Below the pieces are notes generated by a model. That model was not told the DNA's origin. It saw only the letters and a list, made by a program, of their open reading frames with translations, and did no database searches. Shown in pieces: positions 9,326-17,132 of a stretch of 64,000 bases of DNA (the stretch's first letter is position 1; each line of letters begins with the position of its first letter). The DNA is from Brachyspira pilosicoli (GTDB lineage Bacteria > Spirochaetota > Brachyspiria > Brachyspirales > Brachyspiraceae): NCBI RefSeq assembly GCF_008016535.1, contig NZ_SAXY01000030.1, positions 62,001-126,000 on the forward strand, written 5' to 3'. The position numbers were made by a program, and so were the translations under genes.

Positions 9326-9707
9326 TTTTTGAGTTTTAATATAAAAATATAATATATATGTTATTTTAATTGTATCTATATTATAAAATTTATAGAAAAA
9401 TTAATAGTTTATTTTTTATATAATGCTTTTTATAAACCTAAAGATAATAAAATCTTAATTACTTGAAACAAATAAAAAATTTTAAATACTATAATTCAGT
9501 ACATAATCAAAAAACTAAATATTAATTATAGTTTTAAAAATATTATATACTTTTTATATATTAAAATATTTACATAAAATTTTATATATAAGATTCTAAA
9601 CTTGAAAAATACATATAAAATATTTAATAATTATATGTTTTATATACAATTTTAACACAATATGAGAGTTGTATTATATTATAATTATTAAATATATTAC
9701 AATATAC
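9326..9707. other. AT-rich gap without gene
   Basis: About 380 nt of very AT-rich sequence between the flippase-like gene and the alcohol dehydrogenase promoter. I see no open frame with a ribosome site, no strong hairpin and no copies of the hairpin repeats found elsewhere in the window. Confidence 0.6.
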
Positions 9708-9735
9708 TTGACATAGTATATATAAATGTTATAAT
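9708..9735 (+). promoter_or_regulatory. Promoter of the iron alcohol dehydrogenase gene
   Basis: TTGACA (9708-9713), 16-nt spacer, TATAAT (9730-9735): consensus in both boxes. Transcription should start near 9742, with AGGAGA at 9758-9763 before the ATG at 9771. Confidence 0.8.
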
Positions 9736-9770
9736 TTGGCACAATAAAACATATTTTAGGAGATAAAAAA

Positions 9771-10940
9771 ATGTCAAGATTTACAATTCCTAGAGATTTA
9801 TACTATGGCGATAATGCTATGGAAGAGTTAAAAAATTTAAAAGGTTATAAAAAAGCTATAATAGTTACAGGCGGTTCATCTATGAAAAGAGGTGGATTCC
9901 TTGATAAATGTGAAAAGATATTAAAGGATACTGGTTTAGAAGTTAAAATATTTGATGGTGTAGAACCTGACCCTTCTATAGAGACAGTTTATAGAGGAGC
10001 TGAGGCTATGAGAGAGTTTAATCCGGATGTAATAGTGGCATTAGGCGGCGGTTCTGCTTTAGATGCTGCTAAAGCTATGTGGGTGTTTTATGAATATCCT
10101 GAGAAAAAATTCGATGATATTAAAACTCCTTTCACTATGCCTAAACTTAGAAAGAAAGCTATTTTTGCTGCTATTCCTTCTACAAGCGGTACAGCTTCAG
10201 AAGTTACTGCTTTCTCAGTTATCACTGATTATTCTACAAACATTAAATACCCTTTAGCAGACTTTGAGATTACTCCAGACATTGCTATACTTGATTATTC
10301 TATTCCTATGACAATGCCTGAAACAGTTTCTGCCGACACTGGTATGGACGCTTTAACTCACTCTATAGAAGCTTATGTAGCAGGACTTAGAACTGACATA
10401 ACAGATGCTTTAGCTATGAAAGCAATAGATATGATTGTTCATAATATAGAAAAAGCAGTTAAAGGCGATAAAGAAGGAAGAGCTAAACTACATGTTGCTC
10501 AATGTTTAGCTGGTATGTCTTTCTCTAATGCTTTACTTGGTATAGTACACAGTTTAGCTCATAAAACAGGGGCTGAGTTTCATATAACTCATGGCAGATG
10601 TAATGCCATACTTCTTCCTTATGTTATAGAGTATAACTCAAAAGTTTGTGCTGACAGATTTGCTGATATAGCTAGAATGCTTAAACTTTCTGGAAATACT
10701 GATGCAGAACTTACTGCTGCTTTAGTAAATAAAGTTAAAGAATTGAATGTTAAATTAGGCATTAAACAAACTTACAAAGATAACGGCGTAACTGAAGATC
10801 ATTTCAAACAAAAATGCGATGATATAGCTAAGAATGCAGTTGCTGACCCTTGTACTGGTTCTAATCCAAGAGAAACTGATGCTGCTAATATGAAAAAAGT
10901 ATTAGAAGCTGCTTATTATGGTAATGCTGTTAACTTCTAA
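9771..10940 (+). CDS. Iron-containing alcohol dehydrogenase
   Basis: A 389-residue group III Fe-alcohol dehydrogenase, full length for the family. The N-terminal Rossmann half has the GGGSALDAAKAMW nucleotide loop (about 93-105). The metal site is built from DTGMDALTHSIEAY (about 190-203) and the histidine-rich GIVHSLAHKTGAEFHITHG (about 260-278). It reduces aldehydes to alcohols or the reverse with NAD(P)H, fitting a fermentative gut anaerobe; butanol/ethanol dehydrogenase is plausible but the substrate is not fixed by sequence. It is monocistronic, with its own consensus promoter and terminator. Confidence 0.93.
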   Translation: MSRFTIPRDLYYGDNAMEELKNLKGYKKAIIVTGGSSMKRGGFLDKCEKILKDTGLEVKIFDGVEPDPSIETVYRGAEAMREFNPDVIVALGGGSALDAAKAMWVFYEYPEKKFDDIKTPFTMPKLRKKAIFAAIPSTSGTASEVTAFSVITDYSTNIKYPLADFEITPDIAILDYSIPMTMPETVSADTGMDALTHSIEAYVAGLRTDITDALAMKAIDMIVHNIEKAVKGDKEGRAKLHVAQCLAGMSFSNALLGIVHSLAHKTGAEFHITHGRCNAILLPYVIEYNSKVCADRFADIARMLKLSGNTDAELTAALVNKVKELNVKLGIKQTYKDNGVTEDHFKQKCDDIAKNAVADPCTGSNPRETDAANMKKVLEAAYYGNAVNF

Positions 10941-10963
10941 TTAATATATTTAAATCATAGTTT

Positions 10964-11001
10964 TCCCCCGAGTATTATTTATATAATGCTTGGGGTTTTT
11001 A
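10964..11001 (+). terminator. Rho-independent terminator after the alcohol dehydrogenase
   Basis: CCCCCGAGTATTAT pairs with ATAATGCTTGGGG across a short loop and is followed by a T run. It lies 24 nt after the stop codon. Confidence 0.85.
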
Positions 11002-11085
11002 TTTTTAAATTATATTATAAAGATTTGAATTTTAACATTTTTTACATATACTTAATTATGAATATTAATATGAAGGAATTTATTT

Positions 11086-11493
11086 ATGGAAGACAAAATA
11101 AAAACAGAAGAGTTTCAAAAGATTATGGCTGATATACTTGAAGGATATGAGAAATTAGAGAATAAACAGGATTTAGACACATATTTACAGGAAAAACTAA
11201 AAGAGTATGGAGTTGGAGAAAGCGATGAAGAAAGGAATTCTATAATATCTAAATTTGGTATTACATTAAGAGGAATTGCAGATAAATTCAAAAGCCTCAT
11301 TAGTTTTAAAAATAAAGGAAAATCAAATGCCCAATGGCTTAATCAGGATTTAGAAAAAAGCATGGAAGGTTTAGAAGAAGAGGATAAAACTATCATACTA
11401 GGAAGTGTCAATAAAGCTTTAAAAGAAGCTAAAAACGAGCATTTAAAAATACTTGAAAAATCTAAAAAAATGAAAGAAGAAAATAATAATTAA
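11086..11493 (+). CDS. Small acidic helical protein, first gene of the glycine-zipper/AAA cluster
   Basis: A 135-residue charged protein rich in Lys and Glu, with long predicted helices and no signal peptide or membrane span. I do not recognise a domain. Start ATG at 11086 has an AAGGAA site. It ends 13 nt before the start of the glycine-zipper protein, so the two are almost certainly co-transcribed, and the cluster continues to an AAA ATPase at 14768. A partner or immunity/chaperone role for the next protein is only a guess from position. Confidence 0.75.
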   Translation: MEDKIKTEEFQKIMADILEGYEKLENKQDLDTYLQEKLKEYGVGESDEERNSIISKFGITLRGIADKFKSLISFKNKGKSNAQWLNQDLEKSMEGLEEEDKTIILGSVNKALKEAKNEHLKILEKSKKMKEENNN

Positions 11494-11506
11494 ATTGGGG
11501 GATAGT

Positions 11507-12298
11507 ATGTCAGAAGAAATAAAAAATAATGAATATGATTTAACTACAGAGGAAGGAAGAAAAGCATTATTACAAGATACAGCTAATGATATAAGAGATA
11601 ATTCTCTAATAGGTGCTATTGAGTTTTCGGATGGATATGACAAAATAAAAATAAATACGGATCATAAAGAAATAAAAGAACTTAAGGAATATATAACATC
11701 AAATATAGATGATGAAAAAGATGAAGATGTAAAAAAGGTTGTAAGTACAGCAACATATATAGCTTCTCAAAAGGGATATTTAGGCGATAAAATGAAAGAT
11801 AAAAAACCTGACGATATTGCCCGTATAGTTGATAATTCTTTAACAACTACGAAGGTTGCATACAAAGTTGCTACTGGAGAAATAGATGCAGAAGAGGTAA
11901 TTGATTATACAGTTGATAGAACCACTGCACAAGTTGGCGAGATAGTGAGTACAAAGATAGAAGAAGCGACAACAACTACAGGAACGGTTATAGGAACTAA
12001 TATAGGAACTGCTGCTGGAACGGCGGTTGGAACAGTAGTAGGAACTGCAGTTGGAAAATATGCAGGCAGTGCAATAGGAGACTCAATAGGAAGTGTTTTA
12101 GGACCTATAGGAGCTGCAGCTGGTGCGGTTGTGGGAGCAGTTGCAGGAAGTTCTATAGGAAAAGCTATAGGCGGAGTAGTTAAAAAAGGAATTGAGATAG
12201 TAGGCGGTGCAGTAAAAGCAGTAGGACGAGCTATAGGCGGAGCTGTGAGAGCTGTGGGCAGTGCTATAAGAAGGGTTGCATCTTTCTTTGGTTTTTAA
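11507..12298 (+). CDS. Glycine-zipper protein with amphipathic C-terminus
   Basis: 263 residues from the ATG at 11507, which has GGGGG 6 nt upstream; the frame is open to a TTG at 11495. The N-terminal half (about 1-150) is charged and soluble-looking. The C-terminal third is a long run of G/A-x3-G spaced small residues (GTVIGTNIGTAAGTAVG and GAAAGAVVGAVAGSS are two stretches), ending in a cationic amphipathic tail with repeated GGAV-K/R-AVG units and a final FFGF. Glycine zippers of this kind pack membrane helices and occur in pore-forming or membrane-inserting proteins. No signal peptide is seen. Function is unknown; context with a Ycf46-like AAA ATPase suggests its membrane insertion or assembly is regulated. 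Confidence 0.75.
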   Translation: MSEEIKNNEYDLTTEEGRKALLQDTANDIRDNSLIGAIEFSDGYDKIKINTDHKEIKELKEYITSNIDDEKDEDVKKVVSTATYIASQKGYLGDKMKDKKPDDIARIVDNSLTTTKVAYKVATGEIDAEEVIDYTVDRTTAQVGEIVSTKIEEATTTTGTVIGTNIGTAAGTAVGTVVGTAVGKYAGSAIGDSIGSVLGPIGAAAGAVVGAVAGSSIGKAIGGVVKKGIEIVGGAVKAVGRAIGGAVRAVGSAIRRVASFFGF

Positions 12299-12327
12299 TA
12301 TTTAGATAAAATTAAGGAGTTCATTAA

Positions 12328-12978
12328 ATGTTGAAAAGAATTAAATTTAATCTTTTGCTTGGAAACAAGTACTGCAAAAATATTGATGAGGTAAAAAATA
12401 ATTTTAATATTCATGATATATTAGATTATTTTGATAAGGGTATTTTAGAGAAATGGCTTACAGCACAGAATTTAAATGATATTAATGAAAAAGTATCAGC
12501 TATTGATAAAAATGCAGATATTTATAAAAGAGTTAATAGCTTGATGGAAATATTTTATGAAGATGAAAACAATATAAAAGAAATGTCAAAAGAAGCTACC
12601 TACATGATAGAGTTTGAAAATAAAAGAAAAGACGATTTAGAAGTTTTCAGCAAAAATAATTTTAAGGAAAAAGAAGTAGTTGATAATTATTTTAAAAATT
12701 ATGAAGACATAATTAATCTTATAATGGAAAAAAAAGAAGATTATGAATTTATAAAATCATCTGTAAAAAATATCAGTGATAATTTTATGAATGCATTTAA
12801 ATATAATTATTTTGATTTATTTTTAAATCTTTATAAAGAAGATAATTATTTTTCTATACTATCAATATTATCAAACAAAAAAACTAGAGAATATTTTACA
12901 GAAGATAAGGATGTAATGAAAAATCTAAATGAAATGTTTTCACATTCATATTCAGTTTCAGGTACAAAAAAAATCTAG
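12328..12978 (+). CDS. Hypothetical protein, N-terminal part of a probably frameshifted gene
   Basis: 216 residues, Lys/Asn/Asp-rich, predicted helical, no recognised domain. ATG at 12328 with AAGGAG upstream. The frame stops a few codons after a run of eight A at 12966-12973. Immediately past the run the next frame stays open to 13252 without a start of its own. Loss of one A would join both parts into a protein of about 307 residues. Whether this is a sequencing error, a decayed gene, a slippage-controlled gene or two products cannot be decided here. It belongs to the cluster with the glycine-zipper and AAA proteins. Confidence 0.65.
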   Translation: MLKRIKFNLLLGNKYCKNIDEVKNNFNIHDILDYFDKGILEKWLTAQNLNDINEKVSAIDKNADIYKRVNSLMEIFYEDENNIKEMSKEATYMIEFENKRKDDLEVFSKNNFKEKEVVDNYFKNYEDIINLIMEKKEDYEFIKSSVKNISDNFMNAFKYNYFDLFLNLYKEDNYFSILSILSNKKTREYFTEDKDVMKNLNEMFSHSYSVSGTKKI

Positions 12979-13252
12979 GTTTGGATTGTATGAAAATAAA
13001 TTGGATAATGATAGTTATTTGTTAAAAAAAATACAAATTTACTCACAAAATACAAAAAAACATTTCTCTACAGTTGTTGAAAATAAAAAATGTTTAATAC
13101 TTCATATAGATAGCGGGTGTAATGTAACTAGTTTTAAAGACAAGAGCAAAGAATATTCTTCTGATGATATTAATAATAAGTTTTTAATATTAGACGGTAT
13201 TACTTATATGGGTACTAGCGATTCTGCACAATTAATATATATGGAGATATGA
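12974..13252 (+). pseudogene. C-terminal part of the frameshifted unknown gene
   Basis: An open frame of about 92 codons (SRFGLYENKL...QLIYMEI) that continues the preceding gene in another frame after the A8 run at 12966-12973. An in-frame ATG at 12929 overlaps the upstream gene and lacks a ribosome site, so independent translation looks unlikely. It contains ENKKCLILHIDSGCNVTSF, a beta-rich looking segment, but no domain I recognise. Its stop TGA lies one nucleotide before the start of the AAA ATPase gene. Confidence 0.55.
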
Positions 13253-13253
13253 T

Positions 13254-14768
13254 ATGGAAAATAATGATATAAAAGAAAAATTAGCTTCGTATATATATGC
13301 TTTAAGACCAATAATTTATATTAATCATTTTGATTTTGAAAAGATTGATAAAATTATATTTGATGTTTCAAATGGATATAAAGTTTATGAATGGGTAAAT
13401 ACTAATCTCACTTATAAATGGGAGAAAGATAAAGAAACTGGAGAATTAATTAAAAAATTTTCCACTTCCAAAGATATAACAAGTTTTTTAAAATTGGAAC
13501 ATGACAATGACGGCAATCATTTTATAGTTTTTAAAAATATTAACAACCATTTAAAAGATAATGAAGTTTTATCATGGCTTACAGATATAGCCCATAAAAA
13601 TATGAAAGATAATGATTATAATGTTACTATATTTATAATCTCTTCTTCTCTTTACATACCTAATGAAATAGAGAAATATACTACAATTCTTGATATACCT
13701 TATCCTAAATATGATGATATTTCAAAAATATTAGATGAATATATAGAAAATTTTAATCTTACTCTTGAAAAAGAAGTTAGAGATGAGATAACAGCTTCAT
13801 TAAGAGGATTAAGCGAATTTGAAATTAAGCAAATATTAAATTTGGCTTATCAGCAAAAAGGATTTATATCTTTAGAAGACCAAAGTTTAATATTAAAGGA
13901 AAAAGAGCAGACTATAAAAAAATCTGGCATTATAGAGATAGTAAATTATAAAGGCGGACTTGATAATATAGGAGGACTTGATAATTTAAAAGATTATATT
14001 ATAGATAAGGCTCATATATTCCAAAGTTTGGGGAAGGCAATGAAGTTTGGAGTGGATATTCCAAAGGGTATTTTGCTTGTAGGGCTTCCGGGCTGCGGAA
14101 AATCTTTAGCTTCCAAATCAATAGCTAATATTTTTAAAACACCGCTTTTAAGGCTTGATATTGGTAAATTAATGGGTAAATATGTGGGTGAGAGTGAGGA
14201 GAATTTAAGAAAGGCAATAAAAATAGCTGAGGCAGTTACTCCATGCGTTTTATGGATTGATGAGATTGAAAAGGCTTTTGCTGGTATAGGCGGAACAGGA
14301 GGTGCAAGCGATATAACAACTAGGCTTTTAGGCTATATACTTACTTGGCTTCAGGAGAAAGATTCTACTGTTTATGTGGTTGCCACTTCAAATGATATAA
14401 CAAAACTTCCTGCTGAGTTTTTTAGAAAGGGGAGATTTGATGAATTATTTAGAATAGAGCTTCCTAATTCAAAAGAAAGAAAAGAGATTTTTGAACTTCA
14501 TTTGAAGAAAAGAAATCAGGATATTTCAAAATTGGATATTATTAGCTTACTTGATAAAACAGAAGGTTATTCAGGTACTGATATTGAGTCTATTATTCAG
14601 CATGCTATAGAGAAATGTTTTATAGAAGATTGCAAAAAAATGGAAACTAAAGATTTAGAAGATGCTATGGAAGATTTCAAATGTATATCAGTAACATTCA
14701 AAGATAAACTTGAAAATATGAAAAAGAATTTAGATAAATATGATATGAAATATGCTTCTAAAAAATAA
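13254..14768 (+). CDS. AAA ATPase, Ycf46-like
   Basis: A 504-residue protein with an N-terminal half (about 1-225) typical of Ycf46-type proteins and a C-terminal AAA module. Walker A is GLPGCGKS (about 279-286), Walker B LWIDEIE (about 333-339), sensor 1 VVATSND (about 373-379), and the arginine finger region FFRKGRFDELF (about 388-398). The C-terminal small domain contains TEGYSGTDIESII. Such proteins remodel or extract partner proteins using ATP. The start at 13254 is one nucleotide after the preceding stop, with GGAG upstream. It closes a cluster with the glycine-zipper protein, which is its obvious candidate substrate by position only. Confidence 0.88.
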   Translation: MENNDIKEKLASYIYALRPIIYINHFDFEKIDKIIFDVSNGYKVYEWVNTNLTYKWEKDKETGELIKKFSTSKDITSFLKLEHDNDGNHFIVFKNINNHLKDNEVLSWLTDIAHKNMKDNDYNVTIFIISSSLYIPNEIEKYTTILDIPYPKYDDISKILDEYIENFNLTLEKEVRDEITASLRGLSEFEIKQILNLAYQQKGFISLEDQSLILKEKEQTIKKSGIIEIVNYKGGLDNIGGLDNLKDYIIDKAHIFQSLGKAMKFGVDIPKGILLVGLPGCGKSLASKSIANIFKTPLLRLDIGKLMGKYVGESEENLRKAIKIAEAVTPCVLWIDEIEKAFAGIGGTGGASDITTRLLGYILTWLQEKDSTVYVVATSNDITKLPAEFFRKGRFDELFRIELPNSKERKEIFELHLKKRNQDISKLDIISLLDKTEGYSGTDIESIIQHAIEKCFIEDCKKMETKDLEDAMEDFKCISVTFKDKLENMKKNLDKYDMKYASKK

Positions 14769-14826
14769 TATATTTTTATTTTAAAATGATAATTAAAAAG
14801 GTTATATATAATTTATAAAAAATGAC

Positions 14827-14854
14827 TTGACAAAAAAAAGTATTGTATTATGAT
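14827..14854 (+). promoter_or_regulatory. Promoter of the Asp-rich protein gene
   Basis: TTGACA (14827-14832), 16-nt spacer, TATGAT (14849-14854). GGAG at 14877-14880 precedes the ATG at 14886. Confidence 0.7.
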
Positions 14855-14885
14855 AGCCTTAAAATTACTATAAAATGGAGTAAAT

Positions 14886-15251
14886 ATGGAAAAATTAGAA
14901 TGTTTTAGTTTTTTTAATATTATAGAGATATTAAATGGATATTTTGCTAAATTTGATGATGATTTCGATGATGATTATGACGATGAAGAAGATTATGATG
15001 ATGACGACTATGATGATGATTATGATGATGATTATGATGATGATGACTTTGATGATGACTTTGATGATGACTTTGATGACGATTTTGATGATGATTATGA
15101 TGATGATTTAGATGATGATGATTATTATGATGATGATGACGACTATGATGATGACGACTATGATGATGATGATTTTGATGATGACTTTGATGACGATGAT
15201 TTCGATGACGATGATTTCGATGACGATGATTTCGATGATGATGAAGATTAA
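14886..15251 (+). CDS. Extreme aspartate-rich repeat protein
   Basis: 121 residues. After a short mixed N-terminus (about 1-22, MEKLECFSFFNIIEILNGYF) the rest is almost only Asp, broken every three to five residues by Phe or Tyr (units FDDD, YDDDD). The gene is a GAT/GAC/TTT/TAT triplet repeat from about 14950 to 15250. It has its own promoter and ribosome site, and no stop in the frame, so it is likely expressed. No known fold applies; such polymers are expected to be disordered and could bind Ca2+ or other cations, or basic proteins. The triplet repeat should be length-variable between strains. Confidence 0.7.
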   Translation: MEKLECFSFFNIIEILNGYFAKFDDDFDDDYDDEEDYDDDDYDDDYDDDYDDDDFDDDFDDDFDDDFDDDYDDDLDDDDYYDDDDDYDDDDYDDDDFDDDFDDDDFDDDDFDDDDFDDDED

Positions 15252-15314
15252 TAATATATTATTAAGCAATATTAATAGTGAATATTAATATTGCTTGTAA
15301 TTGCAGGTTTTTTA

Positions 15315-15800
15315 ATGGCTGAAAGAAATAATAATAGATTTAAAAATTATAATAATTTCCATAACAAGAAAAAAAAAGATAATTCCTATAATAATAGAAA
15401 GAAAAATAACCATAATCAATATAGAAATAAAAAAACTATAGAAGAATATGAAAAAATATATCTTAGTAATAAGATGAAAGATAAATCAGAGAAATCTATA
15501 TGCCCTATATGTAATGAGCCTATATATATACCAGAAGAAGCTATAACACATAATACTACAAATAAACTAGCACATTTTGAATGTATATTAAAAGAAATAA
15601 AAAGCAGTAATGAAGAAGAAATGGAAGAAAATGATAAAATAGTTTATTTAGGCTCTGGTACTTTTGGAATCATACAAGAGAGGAAAAATTCTAAAGGCAC
15701 TAAACTTTTTGTAAGAAAGAGAATAAATTACGAAAATAGAAAAGTTAAAAAGGTAGAAGACGATTCCGATCCTGAAGAGGAGGATTTATTTAATGTATAA
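15315..15800 (+). CDS. Putative zinc-binding protein with Asn/Lys-rich N-terminus
   Basis: 161 residues from the ATG at 15315; the frame is open to a TTG at 15291 and no start has a good ribosome site. The first 45 residues are Asn, Lys and Arg-rich and probably disordered. A CPICNEPIYIP segment and HFEC about 30 residues later give a C-x2-C...H-x2-C pattern likely to hold zinc. The tail is acidic. The basic N-terminus suggests nucleic-acid binding, but this is an inference. It overlaps the start of argJ by 8 nt, so the two are translationally coupled. Confidence 0.7.
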   Translation: MAERNNNRFKNYNNFHNKKKKDNSYNNRKKNNHNQYRNKKTIEEYEKIYLSNKMKDKSEKSICPICNEPIYIPEEAITHNTTNKLAHFECILKEIKSSNEEEMEENDKIVYLGSGTFGIIQERKNSKGTKLFVRKRINYENRKVKKVEDDSDPEEEDLFNV

Positions 15801-16977
15801 TATGCCTAAGGGATTTTCCTCAGCGGCAATAAAAGCAGGTCTAAAAAACAATGATTATGACCTTGCTATAATAAAAAGTGAATTACCAAGCACTATATCT
15901 GCATTATATACACAAAACAAATTACAGGCAGCTCCTATACAATTTTCTAAAAATAATGATAAAAATAAAATTGAATTATTAATAGTAAATAGTAAATCCG
16001 CTAATTCTCTCACTGGTAAAAAAGGCTATCAAGATGTTTTAGATATTGCTAAACATTCTAGTAATATTTTTAAGTGTAAAAAAGAAAATATGATGATGGC
16101 TTCCACTGGTATTATAGGCATTCCTTTGGAAGTAGAAAAGATAAAAAATGCTATTAGTAATGCTATATTAAATACAGGCTTTGATGAAAACATCATAAAA
16201 GCAATTCAAACTAGAGATAGAATAGATAAAGTATATAAAACACAACTTCAAATAGAAGATAAAACTGCAAATTTTTTAGCAATAGCTAAAGGAAGTTCAA
16301 TAGTTCATCCTAATATGGCTACTGTGTTATTGTTTATATTTACAGATTTGAATATAGAGAAGAAGAGTTTAAATAAAGCTTTTAAATATGCAGTAGAGCA
16401 TACATTAAATAGAATATCAATAGACGGAGAAACATCAACTAATGATATGGCTTTAATAATGGCAAACGGAGCATTAGAAAATAAAGCTATTAATGAAAAA
16501 AACAAAAAGCTATTTTTGGAATTACAGCAAAAATTAGAAGAGATATGTGCCGTTATATCTAAGATGATACTATTAGATGGTGAGGGAATGAGTAAAACTA
16601 TTATGGTATCTGTAAAAAAGGCTAAAACTCAAAAAGATGCTTTGGAAATAGCAAGACAAATATCAAATTCTAATCTTGTAAAAATTTTATTTATATCAAA
16701 TGAAATAGATTATCGTAAGCTATTATCAACTATAGGTAATATGAACGTTAATATAGATAAAATGTCTATAACAGTAGATAATATTAATATTTGTAAAAAT
16801 GGTAAAATAAATGAAAATCAAGATGAATTAAAAATATTAAATAATAGTTTAAATAAAGATAAAAACGAACATCATATTATATTAGAGTGCGGATATAATA
16901 CAAAGTTTGAAGACTATTATTATTTTACAGATATAAGTCAAGAATATATATCAATACATTCAAGTTATAATATTTAA
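15793..16977 (+). CDS. argJ: Glutamate N-acetyltransferase / amino-acid acetyltransferase ArgJ
   Basis: A 394-residue ArgJ-family protein, which transfers acetyl from N-acetylornithine to glutamate in the cyclic arginine pathway. The family's self-cleavage site is recognisable as HPNMATVLLFIFTD (about 171-184), where Thr becomes the N-terminal nucleophile of the beta chain. MMASTGIIGIPL (about 98-109), ISIDGETSTNDM (about 210-221) and LLDGEG (about 258-263) also match. The C-terminal third is more divergent than usual. No other arginine gene is adjacent; the gene overlaps the preceding zinc-protein gene by 8 nt. Confidence 0.88.
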   Translation: MYNMPKGFSSAAIKAGLKNNDYDLAIIKSELPSTISALYTQNKLQAAPIQFSKNNDKNKIELLIVNSKSANSLTGKKGYQDVLDIAKHSSNIFKCKKENMMMASTGIIGIPLEVEKIKNAISNAILNTGFDENIIKAIQTRDRIDKVYKTQLQIEDKTANFLAIAKGSSIVHPNMATVLLFIFTDLNIEKKSLNKAFKYAVEHTLNRISIDGETSTNDMALIMANGALENKAINEKNKKLFLELQQKLEEICAVISKMILLDGEGMSKTIMVSVKKAKTQKDALEIARQISNSNLVKILFISNEIDYRKLLSTIGNMNVNIDKMSITVDNINICKNGKINENQDELKILNNSLNKDKNEHHIILECGYNTKFEDYYYFTDISQEYISIHSSYNI

Positions 16978-17132
16978 TTTATACACAAATCATTTTATTA
17001 ACTTATGCAGATTATATATATACAATCTACTTTTTGTTGCACTTTACATATACTTCTTATATACACATATATTGGTTAATAAAACAATATTAAAAAACTA
17101 GCTTTCTACAAATTTTTAAATTTTTAGAAATA

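Noticed and set aside
9326-9707. Possible small gene or RNA in the gap before the alcohol dehydrogenase
   Set aside because: No start with ribosome site, no stable hairpin, and composition like ordinary AT-rich gaps.
12929-13252. Independent 107-residue gene starting at 12929
   Set aside because: The start lies within the upstream coding frame without a ribosome site; a frameshift at the A8 run explains it better.
14950-15250. CRISPR-like or non-coding tandem array
   Set aside because: The regular pattern is a GAT/GAC triplet repeat in a complete reading frame with promoter and ribosome site, and there are no spacers.
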